A stretch of 64,000 nucleotides of DNA from Corynebacterium suedekumii. Lineage in GTDB: Bacteria > Actinomycetota > Actinomycetes > Mycobacteriales > Mycobacteriaceae. Location: contig NZ_CP126970.1 of assembly GCF_030252185.1 (NCBI RefSeq), forward strand, positions 2,728,001 to 2,792,000, in the 5' to 3' direction. The position numbers were made by a program, and so were the translations under genes. The notes beneath the pieces are model-generated. The model was not told the origin of the DNA and did not search any database. It was given only the letters and a program-made list of their open reading frames with translations. Below are positions 1 to 7,642 of the stretch, piece after piece; position 1 is the first letter of the stretch, and each line of letters starts with the position of its first letter.

Positions 1-482
1 TGCATGAGCTCGATGAGGAAGGTGATGAGGTCGTGGACCGTGCCTTCTGCTTCCCAGCCGGCGGAGCCGCGGAGGCGGGTCCATTTCATGCCGAGGGGGT
101 CCATGACGCCGGCCTGGAGGTATTCGGCGAAGGTCATGCCGGCGGCTTCCTCGACGGCGGAGGCGAGGATCTCGAAGCCGTAGTTGGAGTAGATGCGCCG
201 CTCCCCTACTTCGCGCACCTTGTCGCCTTCCCGGAAACCCACCCCGGAGGCGTGAGCCAGCAGATGGCGCACGGTCGACCCGTCGGGCCCCAACGGGGTG
301 TCCAGCTCGAAGATTCCTTCCTCGACGGCCATGAGGAAGCCGTAGGCGCTCAGGGGTTTGGTCACGCTGGCCAGTTCGAAGACCTGGCCGAGGTCGCCGA
401 TGCGGTGGATGTCGTCGCCGTCGATGACCGCGGCGGCGACGTTGTCGACGGGCCAGTCCTTCACCAGTTCCAGAGCGTTCAT
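1..482 (-). CDS. Serine hydrolase, beta-lactamase/penicillin-binding-like family (3' end outside window)
   Basis: Read on the minus strand from the ATG at 482, the frame stays open to the edge of the window, so the C-terminus is missing. The translation carries the class C beta-lactamase/DD-peptidase nucleophile motif SxxK as ASVTK (about residue 40) and a YxN motif as YSNYG (about residue 105). It probably hydrolyses an ester or a peptidoglycan-type amide, but the substrate cannot be read from sequence. No export signal is visible at the N-terminus, so an intracellular esterase-like role is possible. Its ATG overlaps the TGA of the upstream hydrolase gene (ATGA), which suggests translational coupling. 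Confidence 0.85.
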   Translation of the reverse strand, partial: MNALELVKDWPVDNVAAAVIDGDDIHRIGDLGQVFELASVTKPLSAYGFLMAVEEGIFELDTPLGPDGSTVRHLLAHASGVGFREGDKVREVGERRIYSNYGFEILASAVEEAAGMTFAEYLQAGVMDPLGMKWTRLRGSAGWEAEGTVHDLITFLIELM

Positions 483-1534
483 CTGCCCGAGTCTAGCGAT
501 TCGCCACCCTCCGGAGTCGCCATCCCCACGAGCCGGTCGATGGCGGCGTTGAGGATGCCGGGGGCCTCGAGCGGGATCATGTGGCCGGCGCCCATGGCGG
601 TCTGCAGCCAGGCGCCGGGCCAGACCTCGCAGATGCGTTCGGCCTGGCTCATGGGGGTCACGTCGTCGGCGTCGCCGTTGATCACATAACCGGGGATGCC
701 GTCGAGATGCTGACCGGCGGCGAGCTCGTCGTGGACCTGCAGGTCGTCGAAGAAGCCGACGAAGGTCTCCAGCGGGGTTTCGTGGATCATCGCGGCGTGG
801 AACTCGATGAGGTCGTAGTCGGTGTCGCGGTGGAAGACGGTGACGGCCAGGCCCGGCGCGAGGTATTTGGACACCTCGTGGCGGAACCTGTCGGCCTCGT
901 TGGGTGAGGCTTCGACGGCGTCGTAGACCTTGTCGGCGATCGGCGACGCGAGGATCTGCGGGAGACCCTGCGCGGAGAGCGCCTCGATGGAGGCGGAGAC
1001 GAGGATGAGGCCCTTGATGCGGCCGCGGAGTTCGTCGGGGCAGCGGCGGACGAGGTTGAGGGCGACAAGCCCGCCGAGGGAGTGGCCGACGAGGATGACG
1101 GGGCCGGAGACGCCGCGGGCGTCGAGAACCGCGGTGACGTCGTCGGCGGCACCTTCGACGGTGCATTTCTCCGGTGCGACGGCACCGGTCTGGCCGTGTC
1201 CGCGCAGGTCCATGAGCAGCAGTCGGGCATCGGGCCACTGGGCGCGGAGGTGGTTGACCTGGAGGTAGAAGGATTCGGCTGCGAGGGTGAAGCCGTGGAT
1301 GAACACGACGGTGACGGAGCTGTCACCGGCGTCGACGTCGCCGTACTCGTACCAGTGGACGGGGACGCCGTCGTTGTCGACGATCCCGGTGCGGTCGATG
1401 TGGGTCAACCCCGGCTCCCGGGTGCCGGAGTGCAGGGCGCCGCGTTCCAGCGCCAGGCGGCGTCCTCCGCCGGGGGTCACCCGCATCGCCCAGCTGCGCA
1501 GGAGCGGAGGAATGTCGTGGAGCTTCGGCGTCAT
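479..1534 (-). CDS. Alpha/beta-fold hydrolase
   Basis: This 351-residue protein has the alpha/beta hydrolase hallmarks: the HGF oxyanion segment (VVFIHGFTL), the nucleophile elbow GHSLGG, and a C-terminal GAGHMIPLE carrying the probable catalytic His. A LMDLRGHGQT strand-loop fits the lipase/esterase/epoxide-hydrolase superfamily. The start is taken at ATG 1534 because conserved sequence begins there and a TAGGCT box lies about 7 nt upstream, suggesting a leaderless transcript. It is divergent from the acyl carrier protein gene at 1581 and overlaps the downstream serine hydrolase by 4 nt. The substrate is unknown. Confidence 0.88.
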   Translation of the reverse strand: MTPKLHDIPPLLRSWAMRVTPGGGRRLALERGALHSGTREPGLTHIDRTGIVDNDGVPVHWYEYGDVDAGDSSVTVVFIHGFTLAAESFYLQVNHLRAQWPDARLLLMDLRGHGQTGAVAPEKCTVEGAADDVTAVLDARGVSGPVILVGHSLGGLVALNLVRRCPDELRGRIKGLILVSASIEALSAQGLPQILASPIADKVYDAVEASPNEADRFRHEVSKYLAPGLAVTVFHRDTDYDLIEFHAAMIHETPLETFVGFFDDLQVHDELAAGQHLDGIPGYVINGDADDVTPMSQAERICEVWPGAWLQTAMGAGHMIPLEAPGILNAAIDRLVGMATPEGGESLDSGR

Positions 1535-1580
1535 ACCTTGAGAGCCTACCGAGGGGCACCGCGGCGCTAAGGTGGTGGGC

Positions 1581-1844
1581 ATGACCAATCCCGAACTGGC
1601 CCAGATCATCGAGGAGGCCTCCGGCATCGAGGCCGAGGCGCTCACCCCGGAGGCGAAGATTTCGGAGCTGGGGATCAGCTCCCTGTCGATGATCGAGATC
1701 GCCGTGCGCATCGAGGACGCCTTCGGTGTGCGCCTGGATGATGAGACCGTCTTCGACATCTCCACCGTCGGCGAGCTCAACGACTACGTCACCGCGGGCC
1801 CCGACACTCAGGACCACATCCGGGAACAGGCACAACCCAGCTAG
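1581..1844 (+). CDS. Acyl carrier protein-like protein
   Basis: This 87-residue acidic protein has the four-helix ACP pattern. The phosphopantetheine-attachment region reads LGISSLSMIE (residues 30-39), where canonical ACPs have D-S-L. Ser34 would be the attachment site, but the Asp before it is replaced by Ser33. The start at ATG 1581 is preceded by TAAGGT 7 nt upstream, a leaderless arrangement. It stands alone, divergent from an alpha/beta hydrolase and upstream of a HAD phosphatase, without fatty-acid or polyketide synthases nearby, so its acyl partner is unknown. It may be a specialised or secondary ACP rather than the fatty-acid synthase AcpM. Confidence 0.85.
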   Translation: MTNPELAQIIEEASGIEAEALTPEAKISELGISSLSMIEIAVRIEDAFGVRLDDETVFDISTVGELNDYVTAGPDTQDHIREQAQPS

Positions 1845-1882
1845 ACGGGCACGATCGCCCCCGACGGTGAACAATGGCGGGC

Positions 1883-2683
1883 ATGAGCATTTCCTATCTC
1901 ACCGACATGGACGGCGTCCTCATTCGTGAAGGCGAGATGATCCCCGGCGCCGACCGTTTCCTCCAGGCCCTGACGGACAATGACATCCCGTTCATGGTGC
2001 TGACGAACAACTCGATCCACACCCCGCGGGACCTCTCGGCACGCCTGGCGGCGACGGGTCTGCGGATCCCGGCGGAGAAGATCTGGACCTCGGCGACCGC
2101 GACCGCGCACTTCCTGGCCAATCAGCGCCAGGAGGGCACCGCGTATGTCGTCGGTGAGTCGGGTCTGACCACGCTGCTGCACAGCAAGGGATGGATCCTC
2201 ACGGACTCGGACCCGGAGTTCGTCGTCCTGGGTGAGACCCGTACCTACTCCTTCGAGGCGATCACCACGGCGATCAACCTCATCGTCCGTGGCGCGCGTT
2301 TCATCTGCACGAACCCGGACGTCACCGGCCCCGCGCCGCAGGGCATCCTGCCGGCCACGGGTTCGGTCGCGGCGTTGATCACGGCGGCGACGGGAATGAA
2401 GCCGTACTACATCGGCAAGCCGAACCCGGTGATGATGCGCTCAGCCCTCAACGTCATGGGCGCGCACTCGGAACGCGCGGTGATGATCGGTGATCGCATG
2501 GACACCGACGTCAAGTCCGGCCTCGAGGCCGGCATGCGCACCATCCTCGTCCGTACCGGCATCTCGGATGACTCGGAGATCGCCCGCTACCCCTACCGCC
2601 CGACGACGGTCATCGGCAGCATCGACGACCTCGCCGACCGCGTGCTCGACCCCTTCGAGGACGGCTACTACGCCGACGCCTGA
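1883..2683 (+). CDS. HAD-IIA family hydrolase (NagD-like phosphatase)
   Basis: This 266-residue HAD-superfamily phosphatase has motif I DMDGVL near residue 9, motif II in the VLTNNS segment, the Lys of motif III in YIGKPNP, and motif IV GDRMDTD. The C2-type cap between motifs II and III fits the NagD/HAD-IIA subfamily, which dephosphorylates nucleotides or sugar phosphates. I take ATG 1883 rather than the in-frame ATG at 1874: the spacing between an AACAAT box and ATG 1883 resembles the leaderless arrangement of the neighbouring gene. Its 3' end overlaps the convergent gene at 2668 by 16 nt. Confidence 0.88.
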   Translation: MSISYLTDMDGVLIREGEMIPGADRFLQALTDNDIPFMVLTNNSIHTPRDLSARLAATGLRIPAEKIWTSATATAHFLANQRQEGTAYVVGESGLTTLLHSKGWILTDSDPEFVVLGETRTYSFEAITTAINLIVRGARFICTNPDVTGPAPQGILPATGSVAALITAATGMKPYYIGKPNPVMMRSALNVMGAHSERAVMIGDRMDTDVKSGLEAGMRTILVRTGISDDSEIARYPYRPTTVIGSIDDLADRVLDPFEDGYYADA

Positions 2684-4272
2684 GTTCTGCTGAACTCCCG
2701 GTCGATGCTGCGCAGCAGGATCCTATTCGTCGCCTTGCTCAGCGAGCGTATCCCGGCGCCGATGCTGCGGGCGGTCTTCTTGTTGATCTTCACCGCGCCT
2801 GTCGCGTTCTTCAGCCCGGTGCGCATCATCTTCACCGCCTCGCGTCGCATCCCCGGCGACACGGCCCGCGCCGCCGGCAGCCTCTTGAGGATGAACGGGA
2901 TGAGGTAGCGCTGGGCCTGCCGGAACGCCGGATCCGCGTAGGTCTCGGCGAAACCGCTGGCGGTGCTCACCGCCCGGTGCGCGGTGGAGATCCGCGACAT
3001 CGCCCGCAGCAGTTTGCGCCCCAGCTCCCGGTAGTCCTCCGCCGTGCCCGCGCGCACCCCGCGCAGCTGCGCCTGGATGAGGATGTAGTCCATGACCAGC
3101 TCCCGGACCCGCTCGCCCTCGTCATCACCGAGGGCGTCGAGCTCGGAGAGAATCTCGCGCCGCAGCCGGCTGAGCAGGCCCGCCGTATCCGCACCCGGGT
3201 GCGCCGCCTTAAGCTCCGCGGTGCGTTCCGCCGCGGCCTCCGCGCGGCGTCCGAATTCCTCGCTTAACGACGCCGCGAACTCCTCAAAGCTCTGCTCCTC
3301 CCCCGCGTCCCCACCGAGCCAGACCAGTTCACCGGCCGCGACCGCGTCCGGCCCGTCCATCTGATCGAGAACCTCCCGGGCCTCCTCGACGGTCATGGTC
3401 TCCCCGACGGTCTCCCGGTCGCGGAACGACGAGATGTAGTGCCCGATGTCCTTGGTCACCTGGCCCAGCTCCCGGCGCCGGCGACGCCGCAGCACCGGGT
3501 CGAGCCGCCGGTTGGGCACCTGTGCCAGCCGGTCGAGCGCGTCATCGAACAGCGGGACGCGGCCCCGGCAGGCGGCGGCCCGCTCGGCGATGATCATGCG
3601 GACAGCCTGATAGATGTCTTCGTCCTCGGTGGCCAGGACCTCCAGCAGGAGGTCAGCGGCCAGCGCTTCCTCCACGGCAAGTGCCAGGCGGAGGTTGTCG
3701 GAGATGTCCTCCACCACCTCGGCGATCTCCGGATCCCCCGCCGCCGCGAGATCGGCGGTGCCGAACTGGACCCGGGAGCCGGACTCGGTGAGCAACCCCA
3801 TCAACGCCGACCGCACCTCGACGTCCCCGGGCGTCACCACCGCCGGCATGCTCGCGTCATAACCACCCCGGTGGACCGCTTTCCGACGCTCCGCCAGAAA
3901 CGCCCCGAGGCTCGGCCGCCCGGTGATGGACAGCTGGCCGATCCGCTTCGAGTCCTCGTGCGTCCACGTCAGCGGTCCACTCGCCGCAGCGCTGACGGTA
4001 TGGAACCAGCCACGGGCGACAGCCTCGGTGAGCACGGCTCCTGTATCCAGGGAGTCAGCGAGTAGCCCCTCCGCCTGCACCGGCCCCGAGGCGAGCGGCT
4101 GCAGTTCGTCGGCGATGACCAGCAGAACGTGATGCTCCTCCCCCGCCAGCGACCGGATCTCCCCGGCCCCGAAACGCACGGTCCGCTGCTCAGCGACCAT
4201 GTCCTCAGCCGAGATGTCCAGCTCCTCACCGATGAGGAGACGGAAGTTGTCGTCGAAGAGAATGCAGTCCAT
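2668..4272 (-). CDS. Hypothetical protein, 534 aa
   Basis: I do not recognise a domain. The N-terminal 120 residues are beta-rich. The middle (about residues 200-420) is strongly helical and charged, with an Arg-rich stretch around residue 268 (RRRRRR). The C-terminal 100 residues are basic (MRREAVKMMRTGLKNATG). There is no signal peptide or clear membrane span, so it is probably cytoplasmic. GC and codon use match the core genes around it. It lies downstream of the broken ridA/nucleoside-hydrolase operon on the same strand, separated by an inverted-repeat array (4299-4395) that may control it. Confidence 0.75.
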   Translation of the reverse strand: MDCILFDDNFRLLIGEELDISAEDMVAEQRTVRFGAGEIRSLAGEEHHVLLVIADELQPLASGPVQAEGLLADSLDTGAVLTEAVARGWFHTVSAAASGPLTWTHEDSKRIGQLSITGRPSLGAFLAERRKAVHRGGYDASMPAVVTPGDVEVRSALMGLLTESGSRVQFGTADLAAAGDPEIAEVVEDISDNLRLALAVEEALAADLLLEVLATEDEDIYQAVRMIIAERAAACRGRVPLFDDALDRLAQVPNRRLDPVLRRRRRRELGQVTKDIGHYISSFRDRETVGETMTVEEAREVLDQMDGPDAVAAGELVWLGGDAGEEQSFEEFAASLSEEFGRRAEAAAERTAELKAAHPGADTAGLLSRLRREILSELDALGDDEGERVRELVMDYILIQAQLRGVRAGTAEDYRELGRKLLRAMSRISTAHRAVSTASGFAETYADPAFRQAQRYLIPFILKRLPAARAVSPGMRREAVKMMRTGLKNATGAVKINKKTARSIGAGIRSLSKATNRILLRSIDREFSRTQASA

Positions 4273-4298
4273 GGGCCCGATGGTAGGCGCGCCCCCTC

Positions 4299-4395
4299 AA
4301 CCTCGACAGGAGGACCACGAACTCACCAGTCCTGTCGAGGTTAAGCACCCCTATAACTCGAAAGGAGAGGTCCTGTCGAGTTCCTTCTTTCGAGA
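4299..4395. repeat. Array of alternating inverted repeats (consensus AACTCGACAGGA)
   Basis: A 13-bp perfect inverted repeat AACCTCGACAGGA (4299-4311) / TCCTGTCGAGGTT (4330-4342) is followed by a related pair, AACTCGAAAGGA (4355-4366) / TCCTGTCGAGTT (4371-4382), and a half copy TCTTTCGAG near 4387. No T-run follows either stem, so a simple terminator is unlikely. The array sits just upstream of the ATG at 4272 and just downstream of ridA, so an operator array or a REP-like element are the main options. Confidence 0.7.
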
Positions 4396-4409
4396 TGTAT
4401 CGCCAGAGC

Positions 4410-4791
4410 TCAGTCCACCACCGCAGCGATCGCCTCGATCTCGACGAGCTGGTCGTCGTAGCCCAGGACGGTCACACCCAGCAGGGTGCTGGGGACGTCG
4501 TGGTCGCCGAAAGCGTCGCGGATGACCTCCCAGGAGTCAACAAGGTCGGCCTGGGAGGTGGAGGCGACGAGGACGCGGGTGCTGATGACGTCGGTGATCG
4601 AGGCGCCGGCCTCGGCAAGCGCGACCTTCATGTTCTCGACGCACGCGGCGGCCTGAGCGCGGTAGTCACCGACCCCGGCGGTGGGAGCCGGCGAGGAAGA
4701 TCATCCGGGCATTCGCGGGGGCGGTGGCGGCGTAGGCGTATTCGGCGACATCCGACAGGGAGTCGGAACGGATGAGACGGACGGCGCTCAT
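4410..4791 (-). pseudogene. RidA/YjgF family enamine deaminase, frameshifted
   Basis: From ATG 4791 the frame encodes a normal RidA N-terminus (RSDSLSDVAEYAYAA...MIFLAG), then hits a TGA near 4674. The rest (VGDYRAQAAACVENMKVALAEAG to EIEAIAAVVD) continues in another frame to the stop at 4410. Compared with the family, about ten residues around the LAGACPLD...G turn are also missing, so there is a small deletion as well as the frame change. RidA removes reactive enamine/imine intermediates. The gene starts on the stop of the nucleoside hydrolase (TGATG), so it was the last gene of that operon. The C-terminal half could be re-initiated at the internal ATG 4631, but it would lack the N-terminal strands. 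Confidence 0.8.
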
Positions 4792-5735
4792 CAGCTCAGG
4801 GCCTTCACGGCGTCGATGACCAGGTCCCAGAAGCGGCGGTGATCGAGCTTGGTGGCCACCTGCGTGTGGCAGTCATCGGAGGCGGGGGCCCGGAAGTCCG
4901 CGACGGTCATGCCGGAGGTGAGGGCACCGGAGATCTCGACGTCGACGGGGACGCGGAGGGTGTCCACGACGGTGGGGTCGATGAGGTAGGCGACGGCGCA
5001 GGGGTCGTGGACCGGTGGGTGTTCGAAGCCCTGGTTGGCGCGGTAGGCCTCGCGGAAGGAGCCGAAGAGGGCGACGACGAAGTCGGCAACCGGGCCACCG
5101 ACGGCGGCGACCTCGGCCTCGATCTCGGAGGTTGCCAGGGCCTGGTGGGTGAGGTCGAGGCCGACCATGGTCACCTGCCAGGGCTCGTTGAACACGATCT
5201 TCGCCGCTTCCGGGTCGACGATGATGTTGAACTCGGCGACGGCGGAGGCGTTGGCCTCGTGGTAGCCGCCGCCCATGAGGACGACCTCCTTGACGCGCTC
5301 GACGATGCGGGGTTCCTTGCGCACGGCCAGGGCGATGTTGGTCAGGGGGCCGATGGGCACGAGGGTGATCTCGCCGGACTCGTGAGCCATGACGGTGTCG
5401 ATGATGAAGTCGACCGCGTGTCCGTCGGCCACCTCGACGGTGGGTGTGGGCAGGTCATAGCCGTCGACGTCCATGCCGGAGTCACCGTGGATGTCGCCGG
5501 CGGTGCGCGGTGCACGGAGGAGGGGGCGGGTGCAGCCGGGGTACAGGGGGACGTCGACAAGCCCCGCGATGGTGCACACCGTGCGGGCGTTGTGGGTGAC
5601 CTTGTCCAGGGTCTGGTTGCCGCCGATGGTGGTGATGCCCACCAGGTCGATGGCGGGGTTGCCGGCGGCCAGGAGGATGGCCACGGCGTCGTCGTGTCCG
5701 GGGTCGCAGTCGAGGATGATCTTTCGGGCAGCCAT
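4791..5735 (-). CDS. Ribonucleoside hydrolase (IunH/RihA family)
   Basis: This 314-residue enzyme has the calcium-binding N-terminal signature DCDPGHDDA (residues 9-17), the MGGGY segment, and a C-terminal HDPCAVA. It cleaves the N-glycosidic bond of ribonucleosides to ribose plus base for salvage and is cytoplasmic. Corynebacteria use such enzymes for uridine or purine nucleosides; base specificity cannot be read here. It is followed by ridA (overlap TGATG) and preceded, 5 nt upstream, by a small hypothetical gene, forming one operon. Confidence 0.92.
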   Translation of the reverse strand: MAARKIILDCDPGHDDAVAILLAAGNPAIDLVGITTIGGNQTLDKVTHNARTVCTIAGLVDVPLYPGCTRPLLRAPRTAGDIHGDSGMDVDGYDLPTPTVEVADGHAVDFIIDTVMAHESGEITLVPIGPLTNIALAVRKEPRIVERVKEVVLMGGGYHEANASAVAEFNIIVDPEAAKIVFNEPWQVTMVGLDLTHQALATSEIEAEVAAVGGPVADFVVALFGSFREAYRANQGFEHPPVHDPCAVAYLIDPTVVDTLRVPVDVEISGALTSGMTVADFRAPASDDCHTQVATKLDHRRFWDLVIDAVKALS

Positions 5736-5740
5736 ACTCT

Positions 5741-6136
5741 TCAGTCAACCAGGGAAAGCTCGGCCGTGAAGTCGTGCTCGTGCGCCAGTTGGCTGACCAC
5801 CCGTTCCAGGGCGGCCATCTCGGATTCGGTGCCGGTGATGACCTGGCGGCAGGCGACACGGACGCCGGGGCCGGCGGAGCGCCGCCAGGCGGTGAACCAG
5901 TCGGCGGTGAGCGGGTCGGCGCCCGGTACGGAGAGGTCGGATTCGGAGGGCACGCAGACGACCATCGCGGTCTCGATGCTGCGGCGCAGGGCGCGCGGCA
6001 TGCCGGTGATGGTGAGCACGGCGGTGCGGGCCGGTCCGGGTCCGGTGGTCACGTCAGGGGTCTCCCACGGGTACTCAGGCGCGAAAGAATCGGCTGCGCC
6101 CAGCCACCGTGCGAGCGGAGGTGCGAGGGTGGTCAT
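5741..6136 (-). CDS. Hypothetical protein, 131 aa
   Basis: An unrecognised, mostly soluble protein; no signal peptide. It starts at ATG 6136 and ends 5 nt before the nucleoside hydrolase, so it is probably the first gene of that operon. Two thirds of the protein is beta/loop-like (ARTAVLTITGMPRALRRS...VRVACRQVITGTESEM) with a helical C-terminus. A role tied to nucleoside use is only a positional inference. Confidence 0.6.
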   Translation of the reverse strand: MTTLAPPLARWLGAADSFAPEYPWETPDVTTGPGPARTAVLTITGMPRALRRSIETAMVVCVPSESDLSVPGADPLTADWFTAWRRSAGPGVRVACRQVITGTESEMAALERVVSQLAHEHDFTAELSLVD

Positions 6137-6292
6137 GTCGGTGATCCTTCAGGCGACGGACACTGCCCGGCATGAAGGACGGGCAGTGCAAGACGAGGGT
6201 CGTCTTCCCCAACGGCCTCGTGTGCACCTGCCACAATCTTGGCCCCCACCAACCCCACCGGCAACTCTAAAGCTGCACTTCAACCCCCGTTT

Positions 6293-6312
6293 ATTCAAGT
6301 TCTACTTGAGGT
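6293..6312. promoter_or_regulatory. Inverted repeat, candidate MerR-type operator
   Basis: TTCAAGT-tct-ACTTGAGG lies in the 190-bp spacer upstream of the 5741-6136 operon and just past the stop of the TRIC-family gene. The TCAAGT/ACTTGA half-sites resemble MerR/SoxR-type boxes, but the central spacing is one base longer than a classical SoxR box. There is no T-run, so it is not an evident terminator. Possible -35/-10 elements (TTGAAG, TAGAGT) follow on the minus strand. Confidence 0.35.
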
Positions 6313-6325
6313 TCACGGACGCTGG

Positions 6326-7366
6326 TCAGTCCACGTTCGGCTGCGGACCGGCCTTGGAGTTCTCGTCCACACCGGAGTCCGGTTCCGCCTCGACGCCGGG
6401 TGCCCACTCCCCCGCCCGCATGGCCCGGATGATCTCGTCCTGCATGTCCTGCGACTCGGGCAACCCCAGGTCGATGGCGGCCTGGATGTCCTCATCCAGC
6501 ACCTCATCCACGTGCGTTCCCGGCGTTGCGACGTCCGGCTGCTCCATCGATGCGGCATCCACCCCGCCCATCTCGGCGATCCGTTCTTTTCGACGCCGCG
6601 CCGCCGCCCGCTCCATCGCCGCATGCCGCATGCGTCGGGCCTGCTGCGGCTCGATACGCCGGGCCGCCTTACGCCCGTGCTCCTCCGCCACCCCGAGGGC
6701 CTGGCGCAGCTGCGCGGCCGTCATGTTCACCGGCGCCCACTCCGGATCCGTGGGCACGGTCCACCCCCGCCAGTACGACAGGATGGCCAGCCCCGAACCG
6801 ATGATCGGCGAGACGATCATGCCCACCGCCTCGTAACCTGCCGTGTGGAACGCCACCATGAGCGCCGCACTGATGAGCGCCGGGATGGCGTAGAGCTTGC
6901 CGCCCGAGAAGATGCCCGGCACCTGCCCGATGACCACGTCCCGGATCATGCCGCCGCCGACACCGGTGACCACGCCCATGAAGATCGCCGAGAGGATCGG
7001 CAGGTCAAAGGACAGCGCCTTCACGCACCCGGTGACCGCCCACGCGCCGAGCACGATGGCGTCCGCATGCACCTGGAACAGCTCCCACACCCGGCCCTTG
7101 AAGTTGGTCAGGTACGCCAGCAGGGCGCCCGAGCACGCCAGCGCCAGGTACTCCGGCTCCGCCATCGCCGCGACCGTGCCCCGGCCGATGAGCGCATCCC
7201 GGATCATGCCGCCACCGAGGGCGGAGAACAGCGCCAGGAAGATGAAGCCGATGACGTCGAAGTTGCGTTGCCGGGCGATCGTGCCGCCCATGATGCCCAT
7301 GAGCACCACCCCGCCGAGATCGAGGCTGCGGTAGAGGAACAGGATATCCGGATCGACATCGGGCAT
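6326..7366 (-). CDS. TRIC cation channel family / UPF0126 membrane protein
   Basis: This 346-residue protein holds two tandem repeats, each with the glycine-rich signature GGGMIRD (SALGGGMIRDALIG about residue 50 and VGGGMIRDVVIG about residue 139), and about seven hydrophobic segments over residues 10-205. This is the UPF0126/TRIC fold, a trimeric monovalent-cation channel. The C-terminal 140 residues are a hydrophilic, Arg- and Glu-rich tail that most family members lack. ATG 7366 is chosen because it opens the conserved part and has TACACT just upstream, suggesting a leaderless start. Confidence 0.85.
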   Translation of the reverse strand: MPDVDPDILFLYRSLDLGGVVLMGIMGGTIARQRNFDVIGFIFLALFSALGGGMIRDALIGRGTVAAMAEPEYLALACSGALLAYLTNFKGRVWELFQVHADAIVLGAWAVTGCVKALSFDLPILSAIFMGVVTGVGGGMIRDVVIGQVPGIFSGGKLYAIPALISAALMVAFHTAGYEAVGMIVSPIIGSGLAILSYWRGWTVPTDPEWAPVNMTAAQLRQALGVAEEHGRKAARRIEPQQARRMRHAAMERAAARRRKERIAEMGGVDAASMEQPDVATPGTHVDEVLDEDIQAAIDLGLPESQDMQDEIIRAMRAGEWAPGVEAEPDSGVDENSKAGPQPNVD

Positions 7367-7394
7367 GACCCCGAGTGTATGACGTGACACTGAG

Positions 7395-7422
7395 ACCCCG
7401 CCTGCCGGGTGGCGGGCGGGGC
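7395..7422 (-). terminator. GC-rich hairpin downstream of the CAU tRNA
   Basis: CCCCGCCTGCC / GGCGGGCGGGG form a strong stem directly 3' of the tRNA on the minus strand. Only a weak T-containing tail follows (TCTCAGTG), so its termination efficiency is uncertain. Confidence 0.5.
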
Positions 7423-7429
7423 CCGGTGG

Positions 7430-7503
7430 TGGGGCCAGCGGGGCTCGAACCCGCGACCTACGGATTATGAGTCCGCGGCTCTAACCGACTGAGCTATAGC
7501 CCC
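7430..7503 (-). tRNA. tRNA with CAU anticodon (tRNA-Ile2 or elongator tRNA-Met)
   Basis: A complete cloverleaf: acceptor GGGGCTA/TGGCCCC, D-arm GCTC...GAGC, anticodon stem GCGGA/TCCGT around CTCATAA, T-arm GCGGG TTCGAGC CCCGC. CCA is encoded next to it (7427-7429). The CAU anticodon serves either elongator Met or, when lysidinylated, Ile AUA codons. The G-rich acceptor recalls tRNA-Ile2, but identity cannot be settled by eye. Confidence 0.93.
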
Positions 7504-7642
7504 CAGGTGCATCCGCGTCATTATATCGACGCCACCACGCCCGCCGTCCGCCGACCCCGGCTTATCCCCGCCCGGGTGAGACTGTCTTCATAATTGCCCG
7601 CCAGCGGTTGCGGAGTCTGCCGGCCACCGCCACAGTGTGCCC

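Noticed and set aside
6293..6312. SoxR box
   Set aside because: Half-sites are similar but the centre is one base too long and no soxR-like gene is near; listed only as a generic candidate operator.
4839..6836. A 665-codon plus-strand frame opposite the nucleoside hydrolase
   Set aside because: Composition is repetitive Val/Asp/Gly, antisense to conserved genes.
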